This document shows positions 47,432 through 59,204 of a stretch of 64,000 nucleotides of DNA, piece by piece. The DNA is taken from assembly GCF_010093625.1 (NCBI RefSeq), contig NW_022985372.1, positions 98,117-162,116 on the forward strand, in the 5' to 3' direction. The notes under the pieces are model-generated. The model was not told the origin of the DNA and made no database searches. It worked only from the letters and a program-made list of their open reading frames with translations. The translations under genes were made by a program, and so were the position numbers. Origin of the DNA: Macroventuria anomochaeta. Its lineage: Eukaryota > Ascomycota > Dothideomycetes > Pleosporales > Didymellaceae. How positions within the stretch are numbered: position 1 is the first letter of the stretch; the number at the start of each line of letters is the position of its first letter.

Positions 47432-48995
47432 TCACATCACCAGGACGTTCGACAGCTGTGGAAGACAAACCGTCCAGCGCTTACCGTTTCCTCGCGACCA
47501 GATGTTTTCCAGACTTTGTATTGCAGAAGGGATGTTGCGGAACTGCGTACGTGCGTAGACCTGCTCCATACGATGTACAAAGAAGTCCCTCTGACTCTGG
47601 TCTGTCGAGGCTGCTCCAGCAACGAAGCATACCCAGACCAGGGCGTGCGCACCTCGAGCGTTAGGGGCAATTTGGGACATGACACCAATGAGCTGCTCGA
47701 TGGATTGGGCCTGAATCGAGTCGTGGGTCATGCCCAAGTTTGTAGCAGCATCCGCGCTGGCTGCGCACCGGGTGTAGATGTTGCATGCAGATACAAAACA
47801 CTGTCGTATCAAATCAGTGATGCGCCGATCTTCGCTATCCTTGGGGAGATGCGAATAGGAGAGAAAGCTCATCAAGGACTCTGAGGCCTTCATCATGGTG
47901 AGAACGCCCATTTCTTCACCAAGTAGTGGCACACCGAGCAGCTCAAACCTTGAGTCTGTCAGTTGTTGGGTCATGAGATTTCCCTCCTTTCACTTACATA
48001 TGGGTCTGTGCCTGCAAGAAAGTTGACAGAGTTGGATCAAGGTCTCGACCAGGACTATTCATAGACAAGCAGAGAAGCATTTGGACGAAGAACCGGTAAT
48101 CTGAACTTCCCGTCACCGTCTCGCCAACCAAAAGCACGATCAGGGTCGCCCAGGTGAACTTGTTGAACACTTTGTCGGCAGACTGTTGTAAAGAGTCGCT
48201 GCGCAAGCGTGAAATGACGGCCGCGCGTCCGGCCTCGGCTGCGTCTTGAAGCTCAGGTCTATGACGACCGAGGTGTTGTGCAGCAACGACACCGACCGTA
48301 CGACGTAACAGGTCATCTTCAAGCGCCATTGGAAGAACCAAAGATCGATACCCATTCGTACTGTCGTCAAGCACTACCATGGCCGGAGCTACGGTTTCCG
48401 AGACTATCCAGCGATCAGTGGACTAAGCGATGGTGCTAATGGGACATGGACACTTACAGTATGAGAAGAGCATCCGTAGTTTCGGATCGATGGGTGCAAT
48501 CCACGGAGCTATGTCGAAGGTCTGTGTGTCCAAAGTGATAAGGGAATCGTGACCTCGACCAATATCTTCCACTTCACCATCATCTTCTCCGTTCGTCCTT
48601 GCGAGACCTGGTGGCGATGATGCTGGTCCCGCGTTGGCCTGTGAGAGAGCATCCAATGGAGCTGTTGAACGTTCTTTTCCGATCACGTCCTCGATCGTAT
48701 CGACCTTTCTCCTCTTCTTAGCTCTTTGTTCGCCTGGCCACCGCAATGCTTTGAATTCCGTGGTTGTCGGCAGCTCCTTACACCCATCATCTCCTCCTGC
48801 CTTCGGTACCTTGTAATCCTTGAAACGACCTCTACGGGCCACACCTTCAGCAAATCGAATCCTACCGAGCCCAGAGCAATCGATACCCTTCTTCGCACAC
48901 TTCAGACATGATGGCTCGGTCTTATCGCAGACGATCCTGCGGCGCGAGCATTGGAAGCAACCCCGCTCTTTCTTTGTCAAATCATTTGAAGCCAT
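47432..48995 (-). CDS. Zn2Cys6 transcription factor with Fungal_trans_2 domain
   Basis: A fungal binuclear zinc-cluster regulator. Exons 48995-48458, 48403-47998 and 47948-47432 give 486 aa. The zinc cluster has C13, C16, C23, C30, C33 and C40 (CX2CX6CX6CX2CX6C), followed by a basic linker. The C-terminal two thirds match the Fungal_trans_2 (DUF3468) layout: MLFSYFSETVAPAMVVLDD, NGYRSLVLPMALEDD, VGVVAAQHLGR. Introns of 54 and 49 bp keep the frame. An upstream in-frame Met at 49121 exists; the Met at 48995 lies directly before the zinc cluster and fits the family. It stands first in the row permease, MAO, FMO, all on the same strand, so it may regulate them; that is inference. Confidence 0.92.
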
Positions 48996-49518
48996 GTGTC
49001 TGTTTTCCTCTCGCGGATGATAGTGCGAAGGTTCGCAAATATCACCGTCTGTAAGAGGTGCAGTCCCAAAAAGGTGGAAAAATATCAATGGCGATGACAA
49101 CATGCGCGCAGACGGGTTCAACTATCGCAGCCATTCACCAAATGTAGTGTATCGCGCTCCATGTCGTGCCTCACAGAGGTGCATTGTAACTCGGAAGGTG
49201 CGATCAGCGATCTATCACAAGGTCGAAGTTCCACGGTTGGTGTGCTTTTCTTTCGGGCCGAATTCGGCAAGGGCTTTGGAGGCTCGCCCTCCTCACAGTC
49301 GACCCCAAAGAACTCCGCCTTCACAGCAGTGAACAAGGTTGCGCTGCTGAGTCTACGCAAGCTTTAATACGCATTGTGGGTGCACGCCTTTTAGAAGAGC
49401 AGCCGAACATGTTCAGAGCAAGTACGGTGAGGTCACCCACATTTTCGGATTCTCTTCACTAACATCTGCTGCTTCTGTCTACTTCATTACTGTTTGACAA
49501 GTCGCACGTAATACCATG
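48996..49518. other. Intergenic, promoter of the Zn2Cys6 gene
   Basis: A 523-bp stretch between the permease 3' end and the factor's start. No coding sequence or clear site was recognised. Confidence 0.5.
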
Positions 49519-51360
49519 TCACTCCATCAACACCTGTAACCGAGGCCCGTGGAAATGCTTACGTGCATGTCCGAACCAGTTAACGACTGTGAACATCGCC
49601 ATCACGCCAATCACCGCCGACGCATAATCTGGACATAGTCAGTTGCAGCAACAATGGGTCAATGTGGAGGAGACTTACTCATGCTTGTTCCTGTTACTGG
49701 TATAACAGTTGGGAAGTCGTAGAATACCAGGACTAAAACTGCAAACCCCACAGTCGTCAAGTTCGCTGCCCATCCCACAACTGATGGCATCCTAAAGGAG
49801 CGCGACTCTGGCAGCCACTTCACAGATCGCTTTCGCATCATCAAAAGCGCAGCTGGGAATGCGTATGTACCGTGTTGTAGGATCAGACCTGTGCCGATGA
49901 ACGCATTGAACGCTGATGTCGAGCCGAGATAAATGCAGCCAATGATAAACATGATGGCGAAGTTGAAGAGCAAGGCAGCTATGGGGACTTTTTGCTTCTC
50001 ATTGATCCTACCGAGCCAGCGGCTGCCGAATAGCGCGTCGTCGCGTGCAAAGGACCAGGTCAAGCGAGACGCTGTTTGGTGTGTGGCGTTTAGTGCGAAC
50101 ACGGCAGCTAGAAGGAGTAGGACAAGGAACACCGTGGCTGCAACGTCTGATTGGGTTGCTTGACGCCAAATTTCGAATACAGGTACACTGCAGAGGTAAG
50201 TCAGTAAGTGCACTTTCGGAAGTTAAACCATGGTTCTCACCCTGTTGCTGTGGACACCACAGCCTCCAGATCGCTTGTGCAATACATCATTATGATTGCA
50301 AAGATGAAGGACGTGATAAAGCCGATGGACACGGTGCTCATCAGAGCTCGCGGCACGACCACCCCTGGGTTCTTGCACTCTTCAGCCAGATGTACTGCTC
50401 CGTCGATACCGGCGTACATATAGTTTGGCGAAACGAGACCTGTGAGGAAGGCGATGCCGTTGGACCAGCCACTCTCGTTGAGGAATGTCGTCCACACGGA
50501 CTCTGTGGACTGAAAGCTTGGTGCGGTACGAGCGAGGCATGTTATGACGATGACGAGGAAACTGCCAATCGACACAAAGACTGTTCATAACGCATGGTCA
50601 GCATCAAGGCCTTTACCACGCAGGAACAAGTATGGTTGACTCACAAGCCAGGTCATGTACCCACATAGTCCGTCGAAGCAGATAGATGTTGTACACCAAG
50701 ACGAGCACGTTGGCTGCCTGATACACCAGAAACGCATGCCATGCCTGCGGGACATAAGTCGGGTTCCAGAACACTGCTATACCGAGACACAGCTGGGGGA
50801 CGATGATGGCAATGCCAGCACAGATTGCGATCCAAGAGAAGACATTGGTCGCTCCACAACAGTAGCTCTGTTGCGTGTCAGCGTCCGCACAGTCTTTGTC
50901 GTTGACACGCGGTCAACTCACCAGTTCTCTACTCCACTTCTCAGAAGCCAAAATCGAAACCCAATGGTACTGCCCACCAGCCGTAGGGTACACACTCGCG
51001 AGTTCTGCTAGCGATACTGCGCAAGCGCCAACCAGCACACACATGGCGATAGGTCCATAGATTAATGTGACTGGGCCACCTTGTGCGATTGCTAGGGCAA
51101 AGGTAGCTGCGATTCCCGCCCAGCTATTGCAGATGATCCAGCCTGCAGAAATGGTCTCCATACCGCTCATGTTCCGTACTTCTACATCCTGAAGGACTAG
51201 GCCTTCGAGGTGAACGTTTTGGATCTGACCATGATGCTGTGACGGTACTGAGCCTCCGTTAGCTGGGCAGTGTTGTTAACGAGAGATGGAAATGCTTACG
51301 GCGCTCAAGGTCAGTGGAGACCTTCGAATCATAGTCCATTTTCTTCTCCGCAGGGCCCAT
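49519..51360 (-). CDS. APC-family amino-acid/GABA/choline-type permease
   Basis: A plasma-membrane transporter of the APC superfamily, fungal GABA/choline/amino-acid branch, with about 12 membrane helices. Six exons inferred: 51360-51300, 51253-50922, 50867-50645, 50580-50241, 50187-49679 and 49628-49519, giving 524 aa. The start is cytoplasmic (MGPAEKKMDYDSKVSTDLER). Helix 1 is ISAGWIICNSWAGIAATFAL. Family phrases are ELASVYPTAGGQYHWVSILA, SPNYMYAGIDGAVHLAEECK and FNAFIGTGLILQHGTYAFPA. All introns are 46-64 bp and restore the frame. The exact substrate cannot be read from sequence. Three GATAAG sites lie upstream, as expected for a nitrogen-regulated permease. The monoamine oxidase lies 526 bp upstream on the same strand. 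Confidence 0.92.
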
Positions 51361-51886
51361 GATGTTGATGAGAGGTACCGATCCTGTTGTTAGTGGATGA
51401 GGTAGGCCTGCGGTGAAGGGGCTTATGTATCAAAGCGGCTCTCGTCTTATCATTAGGGCCTCTGGGTCGGAAACACGATAGAGCAAAGGCGTAGAGGTTC
51501 GCATCGCTTATCACTGCTATCACTCCCCCAATCGGTCTATCTGGACCATAAGCCATGAGATAGATGATCGTCACCAAAGTTCTCCCTTTATTGCCCCAAT
51601 CGGGCAAGGCTGCACTTCTGACATCGTTACTCGGATGCGGGGTTGACGCTAGGGCTGATCACACGCTGTCAGGGACCAGGGTAATACGCGGCTAGATAGC
51701 TTTGGCGCCGATACGAGGCGAGGTTTAGATATTTGCATGGATAGGCGAGGGTTGGGAGGTACTGCAAGCGCGGATCAATACCGCACCTTATCACGTCGCT
51801 TATAATTATAACTTCGAAGATAATCTTGATGTGTCGGAGAAAGCTTGAACGCTTCAACCATTCGCAACTCGGAATTTTACTCTACT
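51361..51886. other. Intergenic between MAO and permease
   Basis: A 526-bp spacer holding the GATA sites noted and an AT-rich patch near 51797-51830. No coding sequence was recognised. Confidence 0.5.
51446..51792 (-). promoter_or_regulatory. Three GATAAG sites (AreA/NIT2-like) before the permease
   Basis: GATAAG on the permease coding strand at 51451-51446, 51512-51507 and 51792-51787. HGATAR pairs are the targets of the nitrogen regulator AreA. They lie within 435 bp of the permease start in the spacer to the MAO gene. Single sites are common by chance; three in one spacer is suggestive. Confidence 0.4.
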
Positions 51887-53423
51887 CTACAAGCTAGGCT
51901 TCACGCTCTGGAGGTCCGCCAGCTCCTTCCTCACCTCATATGCGACCCTTGTGCCCTCCTCAATCGCTCCGTCGATGAAACTCCTCCAGCCTAGTGCCCA
52001 GTCCGAGTTTGCAAATAGCACATTCCCATGCCTCTCCCTCATATCGCCCAGATGGTTCGCAAGCAAACCGGGTGGTGAGAAGAACCAAGCGCCCTTCGCA
52101 AACTCGTCTTTCGACCAGTTATGGAACACCAGCCTCTCAATCTCGGGCTGCTTCTCCTGCTGCGCAAACATGTTCATCACCGCGCGCTTCGTCGCATCGA
52201 TGTTGACTTCAGGGTCGATGTGTTTGTTGCTGCCGCCAAAACAGACGACGTGTGTGTTGCCTGCAGGTGTTGTACCGTCCCCGATGGCGTACATGAGTTC
52301 GTTGTGTGGATATGTGACGCCTGTCCAGGAGCGAAGATCTTTGTTCGAGATTTCGGCATGGACTTTGACGCATTGGTTGACGTGACCTGTCGCGATAGCT
52401 GCTTTCTTGCCGGCGCTGAGAGGTGGGTCGAACGCTACTTCGCCCAAGACGTTGAGCGGCATGGCTGAGATCAGTCGTGCGGCGTGGTAGCCGTGGCCGT
52501 CGCGTGTTGTGACTTCCACTTTGTTGCCTGTGTCTCTGATGTGCTTGACTGGGCTATTGAAGGCGTAGGCAAGGCGCTTTGTGGCGAGCGCTTCCTGGAA
52601 GAAGCGAATCGCGAAACTGGACTGCCCATTCTTGAACTTCCAGCTAATGAGCATGTCTATGCAGCCTGCGTACGTGTAGCCACACATAGCCCACCAGTGC
52701 ATGAACTCGTAGAAGCTCATGTTGGTAAGTGTGGCTCCGCTACAGAGTAAAACGAATGACTCTAGCGCGGCCCGTTCTTGTGGCGATAGTGATGCTGCGA
52801 TCTCATTGATGCGGTCTTGGGCGGAGAGATTGTCGAGGTCCTTTGCGGCTGGTACGTGGAAGGTGTCGTAAGGCAGAGGAATGATATTTCTCCCATAAGC
52901 TCCGTCAATGTTCGTGAACTTATTCAAGGCCGAGATGAGGAGCTCATCCTGCAATATGTCAGCCCGCAACTCAATCAATAGGTCAGTAGAAACGAACCTC
53001 CTCATCATGGCTCATGGTATAGCCATCCTGCCCAATATTCAGTTCATAATGGTTTACGCCATGCGAAAAGTCGAATGATTTCTCCACATCGTTCATCATC
53101 TGATACCTCGACATCTCTCTCCAGGTGTTCGATTGGCCCCAATGCACCCAGGTACCTCCCATCTCAAAAGGGTAACCGCCAATGTTAGAGGACCAAGATC
53201 GACCTCCAATACGGTCTCGCCCTTCGAGTAGCAAGACCTTCAGTCCTTCGGCTGCGGCATTGCGTGCGGCTGTGAGCCCGCAGTAGCCTGCGCCAACGAC
53301 AATGACATCGTAAAGGACTTCAGAGCTGGAGACGTTAGTAGGAGGATTGATAACACCGAGAGAAGGAACACCAGCTGTCAGGCCGGATGCAGGCGTCCAT
53401 GTGTAGCCGTCGCGAGAGGTCAT
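51887..53423 (-). CDS. Flavin monoamine oxidase (MAO-N type)
   Basis: An FAD amine oxidase that turns primary amines into aldehyde, ammonia and hydrogen peroxide. Exons 53423-52998 and 52948-51887 give 495 aa, the size of fungal MAO-N. The Rossmann FAD motif is DVIVVGAGYCGLTAARNA, followed by EGRDRIGGRSW and EMGGTWVHWGQ. Near the C-terminus VLFANSDWALGWRSFIDGAI fits the flavin-site segment of MAOs. The 49-bp intron joins SHDEE to DELLISALNKF. The C-terminus is KPSL, not a clear PTS1. An alternative Met lies 27 bp upstream. Its place between permease and FMO genes suggests a route of amine uptake and oxidation. Confidence 0.93.
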
Positions 53424-53998
53424 GTTGTGGGAGAGTTGCGCTGAACACAAGACAGATGAGAAGGTATAGCAAAAGCGCCAAGAGACCGACCGAGGACCAT
53501 GAGTCTTAAACGGCGGACACCCACAGGCTTCAATATCGTGTTATCCGTTAGGACAGAAAAAGCCTATCGTTCGGGCAGTGCGAAATACCATTTCGCGGCA
53601 TTCAAGTGAGGAAGCTAAGGTTGGTCCCTCTAGCGCGACACTATCGTCCTAACGTGGCAAAGACGGCAGGTGCACGAAGTGGGGCCGTCCCAATCAGGAC
53701 ATTAAAGTGAGAAAATTGTCCCACACCACGTCTTAATGCTCTGCAACGGCTCGCTCACAAATTGCTCGCTTCCTGACAGCACGATATCTCCCTGTGCACT
53801 GTTTCTATGATAATCTGCTTAACTTGCGTATCTGAGTTGAATGCCTCCGTCCGCTGCACCTTTATCTTAGTGACATACGATGGCACATACCTTAATGAGA
53901 AGCTGCTCGGCAAGCTTCATCAACTGGCGTTAGGTCACGGGTCGTGATCGAGATAAGAGCATCGAAAACAGCGCTATAACTTGCTTCTTGACTAAAGA
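53424..53998. other. Intergenic between FMO and MAO
   Basis: A 575-bp spacer, presumably the MAO promoter. AGATAA on the coding strand near 53864 is a possible GATA site. Nothing else was seen. Confidence 0.45.
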
Positions 53999-56037
53999 TT
54001 ACATGGACTCTATATAGCAGCCTTTTCGCGCGGCAGGAGGTGGAGTGTTTCGAGGAGCAAAGCAGCGGCGTTGATGAGACCATAGAAGATCATGGGTATC
54101 AGCTATAAGCACGTCAGCGTCGATTCACAGTACAGGGCATTGTAGGATCACTTACTCCGAAGAAGAGGTTGCCGAGTAGACCCCTTCGCATGATGGTCTC
54201 AGCCAACTCCGTTTTTGCTATCCCAGGCGCAGCCTCGCTCTTAAAAGGCCCAGTGAGCCTGTAGAACGTAACAAAACTGGCGCCGAAGCAATAGATGAGC
54301 AGCACCTTCAACCCATAAGTGCGCCACAGCTCAACTAAGCCAGGTGCTCCACCAAAATCTTTTGCAAGAGTGCTCATGTATGCGCTGTGATCGACTCCAT
54401 ACCGGATCCGTGCGGTGCTGGGCGCAAGAAGGTGGTAGTGTGGAGTATCGGTTGGCATCTTCATGCGTCCGGTCATCAATGCTGTCCACCACATCGCTTG
54501 CTGTTCGGCGATAGGTGGGATAGCGCCTACACCTGGGCGAACGAAGCCAATGAATGCAACGCTTGGCTCGTTGGGAGCGACGATGTTGCGGACCGTGGCA
54601 TCCGAAGCAGTACTGTACGAAGGATCGAGGTATGAGAACGACTGCTTGTAGCCAGTGCAGTATACCACACAAGTTGGCCTGACTTCAGCGTCCTTCATCC
54701 GCCGCCAGTCCTTGCGTTCCGTGTTCTTTTGGAAGACGACTCTTCCAGTTTCATCAATGCGTTCTGGGAACGTACATGTGTCCACCCATCTCTTCGACTG
54801 CGCATCCTCCGGAGGATCTACGTAGCCGTTGCCCAGAAAGCCGAGAGGGTGCTTCTCCTGGTACGGGCGATTCAGGTAAGGCATTGCTTTACTACTCTTG
54901 TTCAGGAAAACGAACGCTCTGCCTAAGCGGTCGTGAGGCAGAGCACCAACGTGCTGGTTCATACCAGCTTGTGTACCTGTGAGGAACCACAGCACACGCT
55001 TGATAACGAAGTCAGACACGAACCAGCGCATGCGACTTGCAGCAACCGCGCTATGGACGTAAGCAGTTTCAAACAAGTTGGTGATGAGTCCATCGATCGG
55101 CAGACCACCTTTGAACTCTTTGCCAAAAATCTTGAAGCGGGAGAGGGCTTTGGGAAAGGAGAGGAAACCGGTCCTAAAGCACATTGTGACCGATTTGGCG
55201 TCAGCTTTGATAGCCTCATAGGCAACATCTAGATGTGTCAGCTCCAGGCCACATGAAGATCAAGTTTTTGACAAACCCATGCCCGTCTCTCCACAACCCA
55301 TGATCAGCACGTCTTGACCTGTGAGCTGAGCGCGCCCCTTGTATTGCGACGAGTGAAAGGCTTGTCCTTTAAGGTGCTCAATGCCAGGTATGGATGGTAC
55401 ATTCGGCTCTACATGAAGGCCTGGAATGGTCAGCAAAGTGCCGTGTTGATAAGCCGGATCACTTACCTGTGCAGATGGCGACATGGGAGCAGTCGAAAGT
55501 ACGCTCTTTGTTGTCATTCTTCTTGTCCACATACTTGACTCGATGTTTCCATTTGGAGTTAGAGGACTTTTCCAGCGGTGCGATGCTAGTCACTGGACAC
55601 CCAAGCGTGATAAGAGGAGCAAGCGCAAAGCGATCCACGTATGATCGAAGGTATTCGACATATTGAGGCAGAGAGATGTGATCTGGAGCAGAAAGAGGGA
55701 ACCGATGATCAGAGAAGGTTGTTAATTGCTTCGACGAGACCAGCTCTGCGTTTTCATACGACCGATACTGGAAAGTACCTCCTATACCTTCTTCACTGTG
55801 CGCCACTTAGTTCTTCTTGATCGATCGAGCAATTGCAGAAGGTGAATCTTACGCTTCGAAAAGTACAGCCTCGATCGGCCGCGCGGGCGTAGATGCCTCG
55901 AGTAACGTCTTGAGTGTTGTTAACCCTCCAGGACTGATCACATGTTAGCTATCGAAGTATCGCAATTGCCGCAGGAAGACGTACCCTGCGCCAATGACCG
56001 CAACGCGCATCGCCGGCGCTTTGTCTGTGCCTGACAT
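53999..56037 (-). CDS. FMO-like flavin monooxygenase
   Basis: A class-B flavin monooxygenase (N-oxide-forming FMO type). Six exons inferred: 56037-55985, 55933-55853, 55795-55467, 55420-55277, 55228-54156 and 54103-53999, giving about 594 aa. The FAD motif is VAVIGAGPGGLTTLKTLL, the FMO fingerprint is FHSSQYKGRAQL, and the NADPH motif is LIMGCGETGM. A C-terminal membrane-like helix follows (LLIYCFGASFVTFYRL), then LGNLFFGLIPMIFYGLINAA. In the last exon a run of four T on the coding strand (four A at 54059-54062) shifts the frame. With one T fewer the end would read LLLETLHLLPREKAAI, which looks more like the family. So the gene has either a recent C-terminal frameshift or a base error. Substrate unknown; divergent from the FAD oxidoreductase. 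Confidence 0.88.
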
Positions 56038-56473
56038 CTTGTCTGCCTCGAAAAATCGAATGCACAGCGACTGGAACTAACGTACAAAGGTGCAACGAGC
56101 GTGGAAGCGTCTTCTGTTATCGCCAGCCTCCTTGACTTGTGGTTGCAGATGCAGGGCAAGCGCGTTGAACCTGCATCTCTCACCCAATCAGTAATTTGTA
56201 TATGACGTATACATTCGTTCCACAACTCCCTTTCAGAAGCTCTTCCAAATCGGCAGCATCCGCCCCACAATTGAGGAATTGCTGGTTCCTGGATTGGAGC
56301 AATTGATGCTGGCAACAGGTCTGTCGCAGGAACTGCCCCTTGCGGATCTCCTCCGACAGCTTGCAAACCTTCAGCGCAGCCGAGGACCACCGCGCCGTAG
56401 CTCATACCATGTCAACAAAACACCTAACTGTAGAGCTTCTGTATAGCTCAATTCCTTCCTCACGACCCTAAAC
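56038..56473. promoter_or_regulatory. Shared promoter FMO / FAD oxidoreductase
   Basis: A 436-bp spacer between head-to-head genes. No TATA box was recognised. An open frame on the minus strand crosses it without family features. Confidence 0.45.
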
Positions 56474-57849
56474 ATGGAGTCGCAGCAGCATGTGAGGGTT
56501 GCTGTGGTGGGCTCGGGCATGGCGGGGCTCGTTACAGCCCACCTGCTCAAGCAAGACCGCCGCCAGCGATACACGGTGAAGGTGTTTGAGTCGGTATGTT
56601 GCGCGATTGACGTATGTCTATGACCACCTAAAATCTAACAACCTAGGGCAATACCCTTTCTCTCGATTCAGCTTCCGTCTCTATTCCTAATGCCGCGCGC
56701 ACATCGTCCAACCGCGTCGACCTGCCCATGCGCGCCTTCGCCGGCGGCTTCTACAGCAACCTGAGGTCTATGTACGACTACCTGGGCATTCAGTACCAAT
56801 CGCAGCCCTTTTTGTTCGAATTTGCGCAATCAAAATTGCCCTACTACACACACGCATCGAATCTACACCAGCTTCCTGCGCGCCCGAATGGCGTCAGCTT
56901 GATATCGTACCTACTAGAGTTGGCGTATCTGGTTGTATGCTATGTATACTTCTCGCTCTGCTGCTTCTTCGTAGCTCCACAGCGAGGCGAAACACTGCAG
57001 GCCTACTTTGAGAGGACGTGGACACCAGAGCGCTTCATTACCTACTACGTCCTTCCGCTCATATCGAGCGTGACTACCTGCCCTCACGACTTGTTACTCG
57101 CGTTTCCTGCCAGCGATCTGACTGAGTACAAACGAAGAACCCATCGCGCGCCGCACTACACCGTCTCAGAGGGCGTTCGAGCGGCCCAGAATCGCCTGGC
57201 GAAGGGCATACAATATGAGCTCAATGCTGCCATCACGGCTGTAGAGCCGCAAGAGAAAGGCGTGCGGCTCTCTTGGAAGAATGCTGATGGGCAGCAACAG
57301 ACGGAGGTATTCAACAAAGTCGTTCTTGCGGTTGCACCCGATGTAGTTGGACAAGTCTTCGAGCCTCTACAGCAGTACATGGCACGTATACCAACAGCTG
57401 TCGTTGAGAGCGTTGTACATACCGACGACCGCGTCCTGAACATGGGCTATAAGTCGGCGGACGGGATGAACAGCAATGCACAATTGATCCATCTGAACAC
57501 CTCGACCGTTGATCGACACCGGACCGAGTCACACCACATGCAGCCGTGCGGTGCAATCGTCACGACTTGCCCCTTCAGCCCGATGGAGGAGTCTCGAATC
57601 ACCCACTCGGCCAAGTTCACGCGTGTACTTCGTAGCCCACAGAGCCAGCGCATCGTCAATGCGATATTTGGAGATACGCCGGAGTGTTATAGTGACGAGA
57701 AGTCAGTGCCACTTTGGAGGAATGGCGACGATAATGTATATCTCGTTGGTGGCTGGTGCTGGGATGGCATGGTACTCTTGGAAGGCTGCGTTGTATCAGC
57801 AATGAGAGTCGCGGACGCATTCGATGTAGAGGTGCCCTGGCGGCAATAG
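56474..57849 (+). CDS. FAD-dependent oxidoreductase, amine-oxidase-like
   Basis: An FAD/NAD(P)-binding oxidoreductase of the amine-oxidase/desaturase-like superfamily. Exons 56474-56593 and 56647-57849 give 440 aa. The dinucleotide motif VAVVGSGMAGLVTAHLL stands at the start, followed by VFESGNTLSLDSAS and LPMRAFAGGFYSNLR. A hydrophobic helix lies at about residues 135-155 (ELAYLVVCYVYFSLCCFFV), so membrane association is likely. The C-terminus has VYLVGGWCWDGMVLLEG, a flavin-binding segment. The methyltransferase starts only 174 bp after its stop on the same strand. FAD oxidoreductases of this kind pair with, or are fused to, cyclopropane-synthase-like methyltransferases in bacteria and plants. 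A joint lipid modification is therefore inferred. Confidence 0.85.
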
Positions 57850-58023
57850 CTATAGAACAATGTACATGAACCTAAGACAACCCTTTCACTAGTCGAGATT
57901 CTTACTTGTGTGAGGTTCCAGCCTACCACGGTTTCATGCACCACTCCCAAAGAGGCTAGAGCCACAACACATCTCCAAATCCCACCACGATAATCATCAC
58001 CTCAACATCATCACCACGCCGCC

Positions 58024-59204
58024 ATGATCTTGCACATCTTCAAGATCGCCATAATAGCTGCCGTGCTTTGGATCACGCTACCATGGTTCCTTGTGAAAGT
58101 CCCCTTTGAGTTTCGCATGCAATGGCAGATCAGACCCAAAAGCCTGGCCGTGGTAGCAGCCTTCTGCTTCCTGGCTGTCACGGAAGCTTTGAGGTTTCGG
58201 CGAAGGAAAACCAAGAAGACCGTATATGGGCTGCAGCATGGAAGACTGCATCTGGATGCGCATGTGCCGATGTGGATGAACATGGGTTATTGGAAGGTGA
58301 GTAGACCTTAAGTCCCGCCCGATGTGAGAGAACTAAAGATATGTTGCAGGTTGATGGGAAGGACGCGTTGAATCCCAAGAGCTTGGCCGAAGCATGCCGA
58401 GATCTACTAGAGCTCGTGCTTTCCGAAGCTGGGTTGTCTGAAGATTCAAAACAGGATCACTCAAGATGTTTGATCGACGTTGGATTTGGTTGCGGTGAGC
58501 AGACGATCTACCTGATGAACGAGAAGCCTGTCAGTCGTTGTGATGAGCTATGGTGGAGTGCTCGAGATCATCAGGTGTACTTTGATCAGTATATTGGTAT
58601 TACGCAGGATGGAGCGCAGTGTGGCTATGCCCAGGAGCGCGTCAACGAGCTGAAGAAGGACAGTATCAGTCTCTTTTGTGCAGATGCCTCGAAGCCTCGA
58701 ATCTGGAGCGAACAACTGCTCGCAACCATCAAAGCTGCTAAGTCGAAGTCCAAGGAGACATGGCTCCTGGCGTTAGATACTGCGTATCATTTCTCACCTT
58801 CTCGATGGGGGATCGTAGAGCATGCGTATCACAGACTGGATGCCTCTTTCATGGCGTTCGATCTCTGTCTGTCGCCGAATGCAAGACCGCTCCAGAAGCT
58901 CATTCTCCGCATCTTGACAACACTGATGGGCGCACCCTGGGTCAACTTTATCACACCCGAGGCTTACAGGCAGAGGCTCATGAACATTGGATACCCGGCA
59001 GATGCAATCAAGATTGTTGACATTTCGGAGCACGTATTCGCGCCTCTGGCGACTTACATGGAGGAGCAAGATCGCAGACTGAAGATACTTGGACTCGGTC
59101 TTGGAAGCTTCCATGCAGCGAAGTGGTTGTTCAGGTGGTGGGGTAGGACAGGTGTGGTGAAAGGGGTTGTGGTGGTCGCAAGACATAAAGAATGCAGTCA
59201 ATAG
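58024..59204 (+). CDS. Membrane-anchored SAM methyltransferase (cyclopropane-synthase-like)
   Basis: A class-I methyltransferase. Exons 58024-58296 and 58350-59204 give 375 aa. The N-terminus carries a membrane helix (IFKIAIIAAVLWITLPWFLV) and a second hydrophobic stretch (LAVVAAFCFLAVTEAL). After VPMWMNMGYWK the fold starts. SAM motif I is CLIDVGFGCGEQT and a later strand is WLLALDTAYHF. The layout resembles sphingolipid C9- or cyclopropane-synthase-like enzymes, but the substrate is not determinable. The ATG has good context (GCCGCCATGA). The short distance to the FAD gene suggests linked work on a membrane lipid. Confidence 0.82.

Noticed and set aside
47516..47884. 122-codon plus-strand frame opposite the Zn2Cys6 gene
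   Set aside because: Shadow of the Fungal_trans_2 exon.
48404..48457. Shorter 35-bp intron ending at CGCTTAG (48423) in the Zn2Cys6 gene
   Set aside because: Too short for a spliceosomal intron here, and the longer choice gives the family phrase MLFSYFSETVAPAMVV.
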